The notes below the pieces were generated by a model. It was given only the letters and a program-made list of their open reading frames with translations, did no database searches and was not told where the DNA came from. Position numbers and translations under genes: made by a program. DNA of 29,039 nucleotides from Kalaharituber pfeilii (lineage: Eukaryota; Ascomycota; Pezizomycetes; Pezizales; Pezizaceae): contig WHUZ01000207.1 of the NCBI GenBank assembly GCA_015179045.1, forward strand, positions 1-29,039. Reading direction: 5' to 3'. Shown one piece after another: positions 9,351 through 18,205 of this stretch (position 1 is its first letter; each line of letters starts with the position of its first letter).

Positions 9351-10170
9351 ATCATGCTATGGTTATGAGTATCAGATGCATCGCCGATGTGGAGCAAATG
9401 ACCCAATGAGCTCAATGAGTGGCCCTACGTGAGGTCTGATGAAGAGCCCAATGCATGGCCTGAGGAGGTAAATTCAATGACAGCAGATTCCGGCACCCCT
9501 TGTTGCACTAGCGTAAGATTTATCCCAAATCAGCAATGTCCTAACAGGGCAGCTCTGGCATACTGTGATGTTGCCAGATTGAGATAATGACTCCCCTGAA
9601 GATATTGGGCACAGTGGGCCAATTGAGCGTATTGAGCATGCTGAGCACGGGTATGAGATACAGAGATTAGTGAATATTAGGTATATTGGGCATATTGAGC
9701 CTATTCAGCATATTGGGCGTAAATTCGCTAGGAATTGACCACTTTCGCAGTGTACGTGAGATGTTGGACATATTGACCGCGCATATAAGATATAGAGAAT
9801 ATTGAGTACATTGAGTGGTTGTTCTCATACAAATGCTTTCTATGGGAAATATGAATATTATGAATAATTTCACAACCACTACAGTTATTACCTAATTACG
9901 TTGTTCATAGTTTCCGACTGAGTGATGCTATTGAATGTGAGTGTCTGAGTTTTTTTTCATGAATTGATTGCAGGTGTAGCATGCAGAATTCGGGGGTGGT
10001 GATATTTGTATGGAGATCCCATACAACTAAATGCCAAGCCTTCCAACAAAAATGCGACAAGCCATAAACCCTTTGCAACTACAATTTTTGATGAAGAGAA
10101 AGCGCTAGATAGCAAGAATTACACTATGTGTAATAGCTACACAAAGTGCATTCACAAATGCTGTTGTGGT
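9351..10170. other. Gene-poor stretch with a CATATTGAGC micro-repeat
   Basis: About 9610-9820 is built of degenerate roughly 10-bp units of the type 'catattgagc'. The rest, including 9950-10170, is unique-looking but without a convincing frame or RNA signature. Confidence 0.5.
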
Positions 10171-10299
10171 TGTTAAGATACTGAGTACGAAAGTTGTGCA
10201 GTTTTGGTTGTAAATGTGTCCGAGAAAGTAGGGTGTCCGGGAAAGTGGTAAACTACAGTATATGACAAGGGCATTTGCAATGTATTCACTATGCCGTGA

Positions 10300-11090
10300 T
10301 TAACTGCTATAGCGACCAGTGCGAGTGCTATTTTGCCTGGCCTTAGCAAACTGGCACTCGACAGTTGTGCGGTGAATCGCCTTAGCCCATAGGGTGGCAT
10401 GCAATTAATGAAATAAGAAAAAAAAAAAAAAAAGTTGTGCGGTGAGCCATTTTTAACATACGCAAAATAGTCAATTTTCTATGTACACGAGGAGCCCATT
10501 TGCAACATATTTAATAGGCGCAAAATGGTCTATTTTCTACAGGCATAACAAGAGCATTGGCGACATGTTTACCATGCGTACAATGGTCTCCATTGGTGAT
10601 GTAGTCATCATACGAAAAATAACCTATTGTCTACATGCGCGACGAGGACATTTTTGATGCATTTATCATGCACAAATGGTCTGTTTTCCCCATGCGCGAT
10701 GAGGGCATTTGCAACGTATTTACTATATTCAAAATGGTGTAATTTCCATATGCGCAACGTGGGCATTTGTGATATATTTACTAGGTGCAAAATAGTCTAT
10801 TGTTAACATGCGTGATAAGGGCATTTGCAATGTATTTACTATGTGCAAAATGGTATAATTTCTATATGCGCGACGAGGGCATTTGTGACATTTACCAGGT
10901 GCAAAATGGTCTATTTTCTATATGCGTGACGAGACATTTTTAATGCATTTAGGATGCGTAAAGTAGCTATGCAAGGAGGCAATTCTCTGACGTATTGAGC
11001 CTGTGCAAAATGGCCTATTCCACACATGTGCGGTGAGCTAGTTTTTGACGTATTTAACATGCACAAAATTGCCTATTTTAGGTATCTATG
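10300..11090 (+). repeat. Dispersed 57-bp repeat family (GCAAAATGGTCTATTTTCTACATGCG), block 1
   Basis: About ten degenerate tandem units combine 'gcaaaatggtctattttc', 'acatgcgcgacgagggc' and 'atttgcaacgtatttact'. The array is introduced by a module ending 'ctggcactcgacagttgtgc' that recurs before the blocks at 12440 and 13650 and, degraded, after the block near 27130. Open frames are repeat-driven. Confidence 0.85.
10376..10433 (+). mobile_element. LINE 3'-module-only insertion (58 bp)
   Basis: The insertion is only the LINE 3' end: 'atcgccttagcccatagggt', then ggcatgcaattaatgaaataag and an A-run. The hairpin GCCC-ATA-GGGT (10385-10395) keeps its pairing through one G-U. It is flanked by a perfect 12-bp duplication, GTTGTGCGGTGA at 10364-10375 and 10434-10445. 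Confidence 0.9.
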
Positions 11091-11386
11091 ATTTGCTAGC
11101 TTGGGGCATATTTCATGTGCCTATTTCTATAGGCGCAAGGCTATATTATTGCAAAACGGGGTGCCAGTGGTTAGGCCACATGTACAACTCTTGTCACTAG
11201 CCTATATAGACACTAGAAACTAGTGCCACCTTGGCATAATACTATTTCCTACTACTAAAACCACTACTGAATTGGATACACTGAAATGGCATGGGAGTTC
11301 ATCAGCTAGGGTGGAAATCACATTGCAGCCCTTGCGTAATGCACATAGCGGATAGGGCATTACTCCTTGCATATACACATACTAAA
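11091..11386. other. Unique-looking spacer
   Basis: Contains a local imperfect palindrome around 'cactagcctatatagacact' (11200-11220) but no gene. Confidence 0.4.
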
Positions 11387-11388
11387 TA

Positions 11389-11809
11389 CAGTTTTTCCTT
11401 GCTATACCGGATCTCGTTATACCGGAAATCTTGCTATACCGGATGCTCTCAGGTTGCTACATTCTGCTCCCATACAAAACTCTCTTGCTATACCGGACGC
11501 AGTAAGAATACCGGACTGGACAGGAATTGCCAGGCACTTACCCCCCTGTCTCTATACAACTTATATTTACTATACCGGATACACTAACACGATACGTCCA
11601 ATCTTGGCTATCCCACATTGCATTCACCTTCAGATACTTACTAAACTTAATATTACATAATAAAATTAGGCTGTCGTTGTTCCCAATTACATTATTTTTG
11701 CTGCCCATCCCTATTCTGTTCTGCCACGCATTTTATTCTATAACAGAACCTTACTATACCAGACGAAAAAGGCCAGATTTTACAGATCCGGTATAGAAAG
11801 GGAAAACTG
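11389..11809. mobile_element. pogo/Tc1-like foldback element (MITE, 421 bp)
   Basis: The terminal inverted repeats are 24 bp with 22 matches: the left begins CAGTTTTTCCTTGCTATACC, and the right end reads CAGTTTTCCCTTTCTATACC on the minus strand. A TA dinucleotide lies directly outside both ends (11387-11388, 11810-11811), the Tc1/mariner/pogo target signature. The motif CTATACCGGA is repeated about six times inside, mainly near the left end, resembling subterminal transposase-binding sites. There is no transposase frame, so it would depend on an autonomous partner. Confidence 0.85.
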
Positions 11810-11811
11810 TA

Positions 11812-12180
11812 CATCGAAAATACCTTCACACGGATGAGTAGAATAGGCACGTTAAATTCAGCAGAAAATTGCGTTGCTGAGTCTGCGAATATAGTCTTCT
11901 AACCTAAGGCAACTCACTTGGCATGTCGGATTACCATACCCAATGACCATTCACTTGCTGCTATCAGATACTATATGGTGCAAGATTTATTCTCCGAACT
12001 AATTATATTTCATCTACCATTATGCCAAGTAGCCAAATCTATCCATGTACTACTGTGAGTCCAGCTCTATTGGGAGTAGATAAGCTATGCCAGAGATGCT
12101 GTGAATAGGTATCACCCACTGGCGCGGGGAGTCATCAGGCAGACTTAAAGCATACCGTCCGGAGCTTGACTGTTCGCAAA
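11812..12180. other. Spacer without recognised features
   Basis: I see no gene, RNA or strong repeat in this stretch. Confidence 0.4.
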
Positions 12181-12670
12181 AGGGCTCATCCTACAAATGC
12201 GTGAGGAGCTAGTTTTCAATACATTCTCCCATATATGGCAATTTTCTGACGTATTTAACATGCACAAAATGGTCAATTTTCTACATGGTAGTTAATGGGC
12301 TGTGCGGTGGTTAACTACTGCAGTGACTGCCCTGTATGCTATTTTGATGGCCTGTGTGGTGATTAACTCCTGCAGCGACCGGTACGAGTACTACTACAGT
12401 AGTAGTTTACCTGACCCTGGCAAACTTCTTACTTGACAGATGTGCGGTGAGCCATTTTTAACATGCGCAAAAGGTCTATTTTCCACATGTACGATGAGCC
12501 CATTTGCGAGGTTTTTAACATGCGCAAAATGGTCTATTTTCTATACTATATGTGCGACGAGCCCATTTGGGATGTATTTAGTAGGTACAAAACGGTCTAT
12601 TTCCTATAAGTGCGACGAGAGTATTGGTGACATAGTTACCATGGGCAGAATGGTCTCCATTAGCGATGTA
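12181..12670 (+). repeat. 57-bp repeat family, block 2
   Basis: Contains the introducing module ('ggtgattaactcctgcagcg', about 12355-12380) and then 'gcgcaaaatggtctattttc' units to about 12660. The apparent 130-codon frame from 12440 follows these repeats. Confidence 0.8.
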
Positions 12671-13040
12671 GTTACAATTAGTATTTTTCCCTCACCTCTA
12701 GAGCGGAGAGTTAGGGAGTCGCTCATACAAAATTTCAACCCTACGCCGGGTGGGTGCCAAGGGTATTTTCCTTCAAACCTTGAGTATACGGCATCAATTA
12801 AACTAAAGTTAGACACTTTTTTTCTATGCTAGCATAAGCATTTCTGATGCTAGCCACAAATAGGGTTTTGTTTTTTCGACACCAGCTAAAATTGGTTTGA
12901 TGCTGGCCGGAATTAAAATCGCTAGCACGCATATCACATAACTTATTTTTTCTCACATTACGGCCCTTGCTTCCACTCTGAGTATATGGACACTGTAGTA
13001 GTATTTATACATTGTGTTAACCAATAAAAGTGCAGTTGAT
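12671..13040. other. Spacer with GCTAGC palindrome cluster
   Basis: Around 12825-12920 there are several GCTAGC and 'gatgctagcc' or 'gatgctggcc' motifs in both orientations, suggesting an old foldback element whose ends I could not define. No gene. Confidence 0.35.
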
Positions 13041-13044
13041 TACA

Positions 13045-13168
13045 GTCGCGCAACTGGTAGGGTACGAGCCCAAGAAGCGGGGGTGTTCTACCTACCCAGT
13101 AGATAGCCCGAGCGTGGACCAGGTTCTAAGTTCGAACCACGGGGTGACTGGCTACTTCTACTTTTTTG
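13045..13168 (+). other. Possible tRNA-derived (Pol III) SINE remnant
   Basis: An A-box-like 'gcgcaactggtaggg' at about 13050, a B-box-like 'agttcgaacca' near 13131 and a T-run at 13162-13167 are in the order expected of a Pol III unit. A complete cloverleaf cannot be drawn: the T-stem has two mismatches and the box spacing (about 80 nt) is long. Could be chance. Confidence 0.25.
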
Positions 13169-13189
13169 CATTGCATAGTATCAACTTTT

Positions 13190-13760
13190 GACAAATTTCA
13201 TATGGGCAAAATAGCCTGTCCAAATATGCACAGGAGGCCAATTGAATATATGCAGATTGGTCTATGCTGCATGCCGGAGAAGCCAATTCTCTGGTCTCGT
13301 AACCAGCCAATTTATTGTTTTTTTTTTTGTGTCACATGACTCCGTGTGCAGCTGCTCGCCAAGGCAGCCAATTCTCGACGTTTTTAACATGTGCAAAATG
13401 GTATTTCAATACATTTAGCATGCCTATTTCAGACATGAGTGAGGAGGCAATTTTCTAATGTATTTAACATGCATAAAATAGTTAATTTTCTACATGGCCT
13501 GCCTGGTAGTTAATGGCCTGTGCGGTGCTTAACTACTATAGTAACCGCCGTGTGTACTATTTTAATGGCCTCCATGGTGATTAACTCCTGCAGCAACCGA
13601 TGTGAGTACTATTTTACCTGGCCTTGGCAAATGCCTTGACAGCTATGTGGTGAGCCGTTTTTACATGTGCAAAATGGTTTATTTTCTATATGCGTGATGA
13701 GAGCATTTGTGACATATTTACCATGTGTAAAATGGTCTATTTTATGGCCTGCCCGGTGGT
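13190..13760 (+). repeat. 57-bp repeat family, block 3
   Basis: Degenerate 'acatgtgcaaaatggt' units and a copy of the introducing module ('gattaactcctgcagcaacc', about 13580) are present. T-runs interrupt at 13318-13329 and about 13780-13796. Confidence 0.75.
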
Positions 13761-13804
13761 TGATGCCTTGCACAGTAATTTTTTTCTTTTTTTTTAACAT
13801 CATT

Positions 13805-13920
13805 GTCATTTACATTGTACTGCTGCGAAGGTGCGTTGCCATTACACTGCACACTGCAATGGTGCGTTGCCATTGCACTGCAAAGGTGTACTGCAAAGGT
13901 GCGCTGCCATTGCAGTGAAG
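13805..13920 (+). repeat. CCATTGCACTGC minisatellite block
   Basis: Several tandem 'gcgttgccattgcactgcaa' units, the same family as at 300-420 and 2410-2575. Confidence 0.75.
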
Positions 13921-13942
13921 AAATGGATCTGCTGTGTATGTA

Positions 13943-14350
13943 CTGGACAGAAAAATAAGTATTTGGACAGGGGATAAATGCATATTTATGCACCATGCAG
14001 TAGTCGGGAGAAACTAGCATATTTTCATATGCTTGGCTGGTGATAGCCATAAGACAGTCCATATTTCGTAATAGGGTGTCCAAATTCATTATGTAAGAAA
14101 GTATTTGGACAGCTGACGTGATGAAATTTGGACAGCTGACATAATGAATTTGTACATTTACTAGCTAGGAAAATATGTATTTCTACATAGCGTATAATAT
14201 ACATTAGTACCCCTGTCCGAATATATATTTTACTGGCTAGTACACCTATTCTTTACTGCCAAGCATACGAAAATATGCTAGTTTCTGCCAAATTCCGAAT
14301 AGCGTATAATATACATTATCTCCTCTCCAAATACTTATTTTTCTGTCTAG
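13943..14350. mobile_element. Tc1/mariner-like foldback element (408 bp)
   Basis: The ends CTGGACAGAAAAATAAGTAT and, on the opposite strand, CTAGACAGAAAAATAAGTAT extend to a 35-bp inverted repeat with 32 matches. Weaker similarity continues inward for about 90 bp, including 'agaaactagcatattttc'. TA lies outside both ends (13941-13942, 14351-14352). TATTTGGACA at the tip is typical of fungal Tc1/mariner termini. A second terminus-like segment ('ctgtccgaatatatattt', about 14212-14235) and two 'ttggacagctgac' copies suggest a nested or duplicated end. No transposase frame. Confidence 0.8.
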
Positions 14351-15052
14351 TAAAATATGGCATTTTGTGCACATTAAGTGCGTTATCCTGGTGCTGAGTC
14401 ATACGTGAACTGAGTCATTCCCATCCTAGAGTTTGCTGGCTTAGGCTTCGCTCTCATCTCTGTACTCCTTAGAAAATGACCCCGTAGCCCCATCACGATA
14501 GCAGCCCCCTCCGCCTTCTATTCCGGCGAAACACACCTTGCAAACCCGTAAACACACAGCATCTTGCCCTCACACCATCCCCCCTTCGCAGCAACTGCCT
14601 TCCCCTCCTAGCTCTCAGCAGCTCCTCAGGTACGCCATGTAATACCCCCCTCACAGTCTCCCCCCCGCAGCAAGAGCATCTCACTCAAACCTTTTTACAG
14701 AACTCCTCGTCGCGCACTGAATTTACACGCACTGAATTTACACGCACTGAATTTACACGCACTGAATTTACGCGTGGTGAGTTCATGCGCCACAGAAGAA
14801 CTCATACGCCGCAGAACTCGCGCCGATTTTACGCATGCTAAATTTCTGAGGTATACTTATGCCTAACTTACCTACTGGCCGACTTGCCAGCCTAACACCT
14901 TCACATTTTCACTTGCTTGTTGCTTCTTCACTTCTCCTTTCACTTTTTGCTAGACTATTCACTGTGTAAAACATTCTGTGCATAGTGCCTGAATTTTTAC
15001 AAAGTTAGAACCTTGATTATTTGTACGCAATGCCTAATAATGTTGGTAGAAG
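14351..15052. other. Pyrimidine-rich upstream region with a 15-bp minisatellite
   Basis: C/T-rich on the plus strand from about 14480 to 14700 and again at 14880-14960, as is common upstream of fungal genes. It lies directly before the dioxygenase-like gene and may hold its promoter. I see no TATA box. The minus-strand Arg-rich frame at 14493-14684 follows from the composition. Confidence 0.4.
14712..14771 (+). repeat. 15-bp tandem repeat, four copies (ACGCACTGAATTTAC)
   Basis: Four nearly perfect consecutive 15-bp units, lying upstream of the dioxygenase-like gene. Confidence 0.95.
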
Positions 15053-15238
15053 ATGTCAGACGTGGAAGGAGAAAGGAGATTTGAGAGAGTTCGAGAGGTG
15101 AATGCTAAGGTGGAGGCAATAATGCCCATTAGGAAGCCCGGGAAGTATGCTGAAGTCTTCCACAGGCATATCCGGGGCTTGGTGAATTTATTTAATAAGC
15201 TTCCAATTATTTCAACTACCGTTTCCTTTCAAACCTGA

Positions 15239-15382
15239 ATGGCTAATCAAAACAAAAAAATTAAGCGCTCTGACGTAGAGCACGATCAACTTTTTGAACA
15301 GGCCACGTTGACGGAAGTGAGTGGAAGGTGGATGTCTTTGGAAGGTAGTGAATTACTGGTTTTTTGGAAGGGGGGATTAAAT
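15239..15382 (+). CDS. Candidate exon 1 (48 codons)
   Basis: The frame from ATG at 15239 (MANQNKKIKRSDVEHDQLFE...) stays open for 48 codons to a canonical GTAAGT donor. It then hits a stop within ten codons if not spliced. Charged, normal-looking residue composition contrasts with the neighbouring repeats. The frame is also open upstream from an ATG at 15053 apart from the single TGA at 15236-15238, so the true start may be 15053 with that stop being a mutation. Confidence 0.5.
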
Positions 15383-16193
15383 GTAAGTATGCGTTTTTTT
15401 TTTTAGGGGGGGTTATATAATAGGCTATGACTCTATGGCAAAACTCTATATACCTAATCCGGCTGCCCTCTACGTCCTCCTGCTTTCACTCTGGTTACCT
15501 TCCGGCCACCCTCCACGTCCTCCTGCTTTCACTCCGGTTGCCCTCCGGCTGCCCTCCACGTCCTCCTACTTTTACTCTAGTTACCCTCCGGCTGCCCTCC
15601 ACGTCCTCCTGCTTTCACCTCGATTACCTTCCTGCTACCCTCCACATCCTCTTGCTCTCACTCTGGTTGCCCTCCGGCTTTCCATGTCCTCCTACTTATA
15701 CTCCGGTTACCCTCCGGCTGCCCTCCACGTCCTCCTACTTTCACTACGGTTACCCTCCGGCTACTCTCCGTATCCTCCTACGTTCACTCCGATTGCCCTC
15801 CGGCTACTCTCCGCGTCCTCCTACTTTCACTCCGGTTACCCTTCGGCTGCCCTCCACGTCCTCCTACTTTTACTCCGGTTACTCTCCGGCTACCCTCTAC
15901 GTCCTCCTACTTTCACTCCGGTTACCCTCCGGCTACCCTCCGCGTCCTCCTACTTTCACTCCGGTTGCCCTCTGGCTACCCTCCATGTCCTCTTACTTTC
16001 ACTCTGGTTGCCCTCCGGCTACCCTCCACGTCCTCTTACTTTCACTCTGGTTACCCTCCGATTACCCTCCACATCCTCCTACTCCCTCGGAGGGTAGCTG
16101 GCTTCCCTCTGGTCACCCTCTACGTCCTCCTACTCCCACTCCTCGTTTTATTTTATTTGCTGTTGCGTATATATACTAACTTAAAAAATATAG
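15383..16193 (+). other. Candidate intron (811 nt) filled by a minisatellite
   Basis: GTAAGT at the 5' end, ATACTAACTT about 20 nt before the 3' TAG, and phase-0 joining of the flanking frames. Fungal introns are usually under 100 nt; the excess here is the 43-bp repeat array. The array lies strictly between splice sites, so expansion would leave the coding frame untouched. Confidence 0.55.
15448..16140 (+). repeat. 43-bp pyrimidine-rich minisatellite (about 16 copies)
   Basis: The unit is 'ttaccctccggctaccctcc' followed by 'acgtcctcctactttcactccgg'. Copy starts at 15836, 15879 and 15922 show the exact 43-bp period. The plus strand is almost pure C/T with no stop trinucleotides. Because 43 is one more than a multiple of three, successive copies are read in successive frames, giving two overlapping long frames (15427-16179 and 15435-16097) with a 43-residue peptide period. 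I do not consider these genes. Confidence 0.95.
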
Positions 16194-16856
16194 TATCCCA
16201 TTGGAAAATCGGCAAGTATTCAAATGCAAAAAGATACTGTTACAGCCATTGATTCCTTAGAAGAGGAATATTCACCACCTCTTCCAGGGAAAGAGGATTG
16301 CCATTACTCTAAAGTGGCTTTACTTTGTCAAAGACAGTCTACTTTTGGAGTATATCACTTGGCATATTGGATGCAGAAAGGACATACTTTTACTCCACCT
16401 ACTTTATCTAGGCATATTGGATCTGCCGGCTACAAGCAGCGGGCTGTAGGTGCTTTCTTTAATAATATTTCTCAATGAATTTAGGTTATTGGCATGCTTT
16501 TTTTAGGTATTGATCCTGATTGTTATTTAGGTTATTGGAGGCTTTTTCAGGAAGATTGTTCTAATAATGTACCATGTTCTTTGCTGAACACTTCTCATCG
16601 TGCTTATTATTATGAACTTGCTTTATTGCAGAATACTCAAGTTGAAGCTCACAAAAACTATAATGACACTCCTGATGGTTGGGTCGCTATGTGTTGTTGG
16701 GGAAACTTTCCTGGGAGAGAGTTAGTTTTACCTGATTTAGGGATGAAGTTAAAGTTTCAGCAAGGGGATGTTATTTTTTTTCATTCTCGTTTACTGGAGT
16801 ATTTTGTTGCGGACTTTGATGGTGCTCATTCCAGTATTGTTTTTTTTTTCACATGA
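16194..16856 (+). CDS. Candidate exon 2 with the catalytic core (two internal stops)
   Basis: From the acceptor the frame reads YPIGKSASIQMQKD... to AVGAFFNNISQ, then TGA and TAG two codons apart, and resumes with VIGMLFLGIDPDCYLGYW through the dioxygenase core to the TGA at 16854-16856. Key positions: His at 16650-16652 and Asn in place of Asp at 16656-16658; Arg in GRE at 16716-16718, where a second Gly is usual; Tyr in place of the distal His at 16800-16802; His in place of Arg at 16827-16829. The spacing between them is as expected for an intact fold. Confidence 0.55.
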
Positions 16857-16866
16857 GAAGATTTTA

Positions 16867-16872
16867 AATAAA
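16867..16872 (+). terminator. Candidate polyadenylation signal AATAAA
   Basis: AATAAA lies 11 nt after the stop codon of the dioxygenase-like frame and is followed by T-rich sequence. Confidence 0.4.
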
Positions 16873-17510
16873 ACTTGGCTTTAAACTCGATTAATCTTTG
16901 TCTGGCATCTCCCTGAGATGGACTGTAATGCCCTGGTTCCATATGACTAAACTCTAGTGGAACCGGAGCAATCTGTTTTGATTTTTTGTGATTTTTTTTA
17001 TAGCTTAATGTATTAACTATAGAATATTTATGTCACGCGCGGTGGCGAGTAGCGGCGGGTGCTGCCTGTTACCGATCACGATCAGTTACCCTGAACTATT
17101 TTAAGGTCTACCGGGTTCAAGGAATCTCATTACTTGCCCACTGGCATAGTTTTGAATAATGACAAGTATACTTTTAGATAAGCAGCACTTAAGGGTTATG
17201 ATTATATTATTTGGATAACAATAATTGTACTGAAGGCATGGCACTTAAGGAAGTACGCTTTTTGGATAACATCGATCATGCTGAAGACACAGAGCTTAAG
17301 GAAGTGTTTCTACATCTCTCTATTTCTGTGTTGCCCTCTTCTGTATTTAAAAACTCCTTTTCCACCCCGTACTCTAGATTCCTCAAGCAATAAATATATA
17401 CTCTCCTGGCTATACTTTTTTCTCTATAACTATAAGCAGCGTTCTGCTTAAACCTGTGAGCATTGCGTAGCCCTCCTGACTCGACCTGTGACTCCGTCCT
17501 GGCTACTAGC
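16873..17510. other. Gene-poor spacer
   Basis: No recognised gene; the 60-codon frame at 17211-17393 has no recognisable family. A short inverted repeat GGTTCCA...TGGAACC lies at about 16935-16965. Confidence 0.4.
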
Positions 17511-17522
17511 TCCCTGAGGCCG

Positions 17523-17709
17523 GACGTTGGCAGAGATGATGGACTGGGCGGCGGAGTAGACGGAGGATTTATTACACGTTCATTCTTATTTTATGGTTCT
17601 ATTTGCGAGTTACTATTCAGTTACTGTCTTGCATGTATCTAAACCCTCGCCATATCTTACAAGGCGGCACACGAGTAATGCAATAAAAAAAAAAAAAAAA
17701 AAAAAAAAA
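17523..17709 (+). mobile_element. 5'-truncated LINE/SINE copy (187 bp)
   Basis: Its 3' part 'catgtatctaaaccctcgcc', then 'acgagtaatgcaata' and an A-run matches the 3' UTR of the LINE at 18803-20467. It is flanked by a perfect 12-bp duplication, TCCCTGAGGCCG at 17511-17522 and 17710-17721. The hairpin is degraded in this copy (TCTT-ACA-AGG). Confidence 0.85.
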
Positions 17710-17724
17710 TCCCTGAGGCCGATC

Positions 17725-17900
17725 TGTTACACTGATAAGGGATACGACTGATTCAGGGTAACAGTAGTTTCTCAAGCACTGAATGGAAGAGGCTTAACAT
17801 AAGAGGCTTGCAGGAGTTCAATAGTTCCAGTTTAGTGGCAATGGCAGGTTATGGTGAAAGGCAGAGAAGATCAGGTACTAAATTAGATTCATAACCTATT
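17725..17900 (-). repeat. Inverted copy of the 1080-1262 repeat
   Basis: The reverse complement shares the 'taatttagtacctgatcttc' to 'cagtcgtatccctt' region with 1080-1262. The element type is unknown; the plus-strand edge begins TGTTAC, which is LTR-like, but no duplication was found. Confidence 0.6.
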
Positions 17901-17944
17901 TACTATACAATGCCTTAGAGTTAGAGGCAATGCACTTCTGAACC

Positions 17945-18205
17945 TATATATCTATATCGTTCCATGTGGAACGGTTTCCACCAATGCCTATACCCCTATA
18001 TCATTCTGTACGGAACAGTTTCCTACCTATGCCTATGCCTCTATATCATTCCGTGTAGAACTGTTTCCTACCGATAGCTATACCTCTATATCAGTCCATG
18101 CGGAACAGTTTTCCACCTATGCCTATACTTCTATATTATTCCGTATGTACTAGGAATGGTTTCCCACCTATACCTATGCCTCTATAATGTTCCGTGCGGA
18201 ACGGA
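17945..18205 (+). repeat. 45-bp minisatellite (CTATATCATTCCGTGCGGAAC)
   Basis: Five to six units of 45 bp ('gcctatacctctatatcatt' then 'ccgtgcggaacggtttccta'). Each holds a TTCCGNNCGGAA-type palindrome. A related unit returns at about 18425-18480 and 18545-18590. Confidence 0.9.

Larger units (their letters stand above)
15053..16856 (+). pseudogene. Degenerate spliced gene, JBP/TET-like 2-oxoglutarate/Fe(II) dioxygenase family (probable)
   Basis: Members of this family oxidise methylated bases (or thymine) in DNA using Fe(II) and 2-oxoglutarate; fungal members are multi-copy and often lie near transposons. I infer one gene. A 5' part (15053-15382) is in one frame, with a TGA at 15236-15238 directly before an ATG at 15239. 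A GTAAGT donor stands at 15383, a TACTAAC branch point just before the acceptor TAG ending 16193, and both exons join in phase 0. The 3' exon (16194-16856) contains GW..MCCWGNFPG, ELVLPDLG, QQGDVIFFHSRLLEYFV and a closing SSIVFFF, the order of strands expected in the double-stranded beta-helix. Two more stops, TGA 16476-16478 and TAG 16482-16484, lie between the N- and C-terminal halves; a 39-nt GT...AG intron (16446-16484) could remove them in frame. The expected HxD reads HKN, the distal His reads Tyr and the 2OG Arg position reads His. An AATAAA follows at 16867. Probably inactive. Family call is from pattern recognition alone. Confidence 0.55.

Noticed and set aside
14493..14684. Arg/Cys-rich minus-strand frame
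   Set aside because: Explained by C-rich composition on the plus strand; no motif spacing of a known zinc-binding domain and no start context.
15427..16179. 250-codon plus-strand frame of Ser/Leu/Pro-rich repeats
   Set aside because: It is a pyrimidine-only 43-bp minisatellite that lacks stops in every forward frame; an overlapping second long frame shows the same peptide, as expected by composition.
17211..17393. 60-codon plus-strand frame
   Set aside because: No recognisable family, no splice context and no neighbouring gene; length is within chance for this composition.
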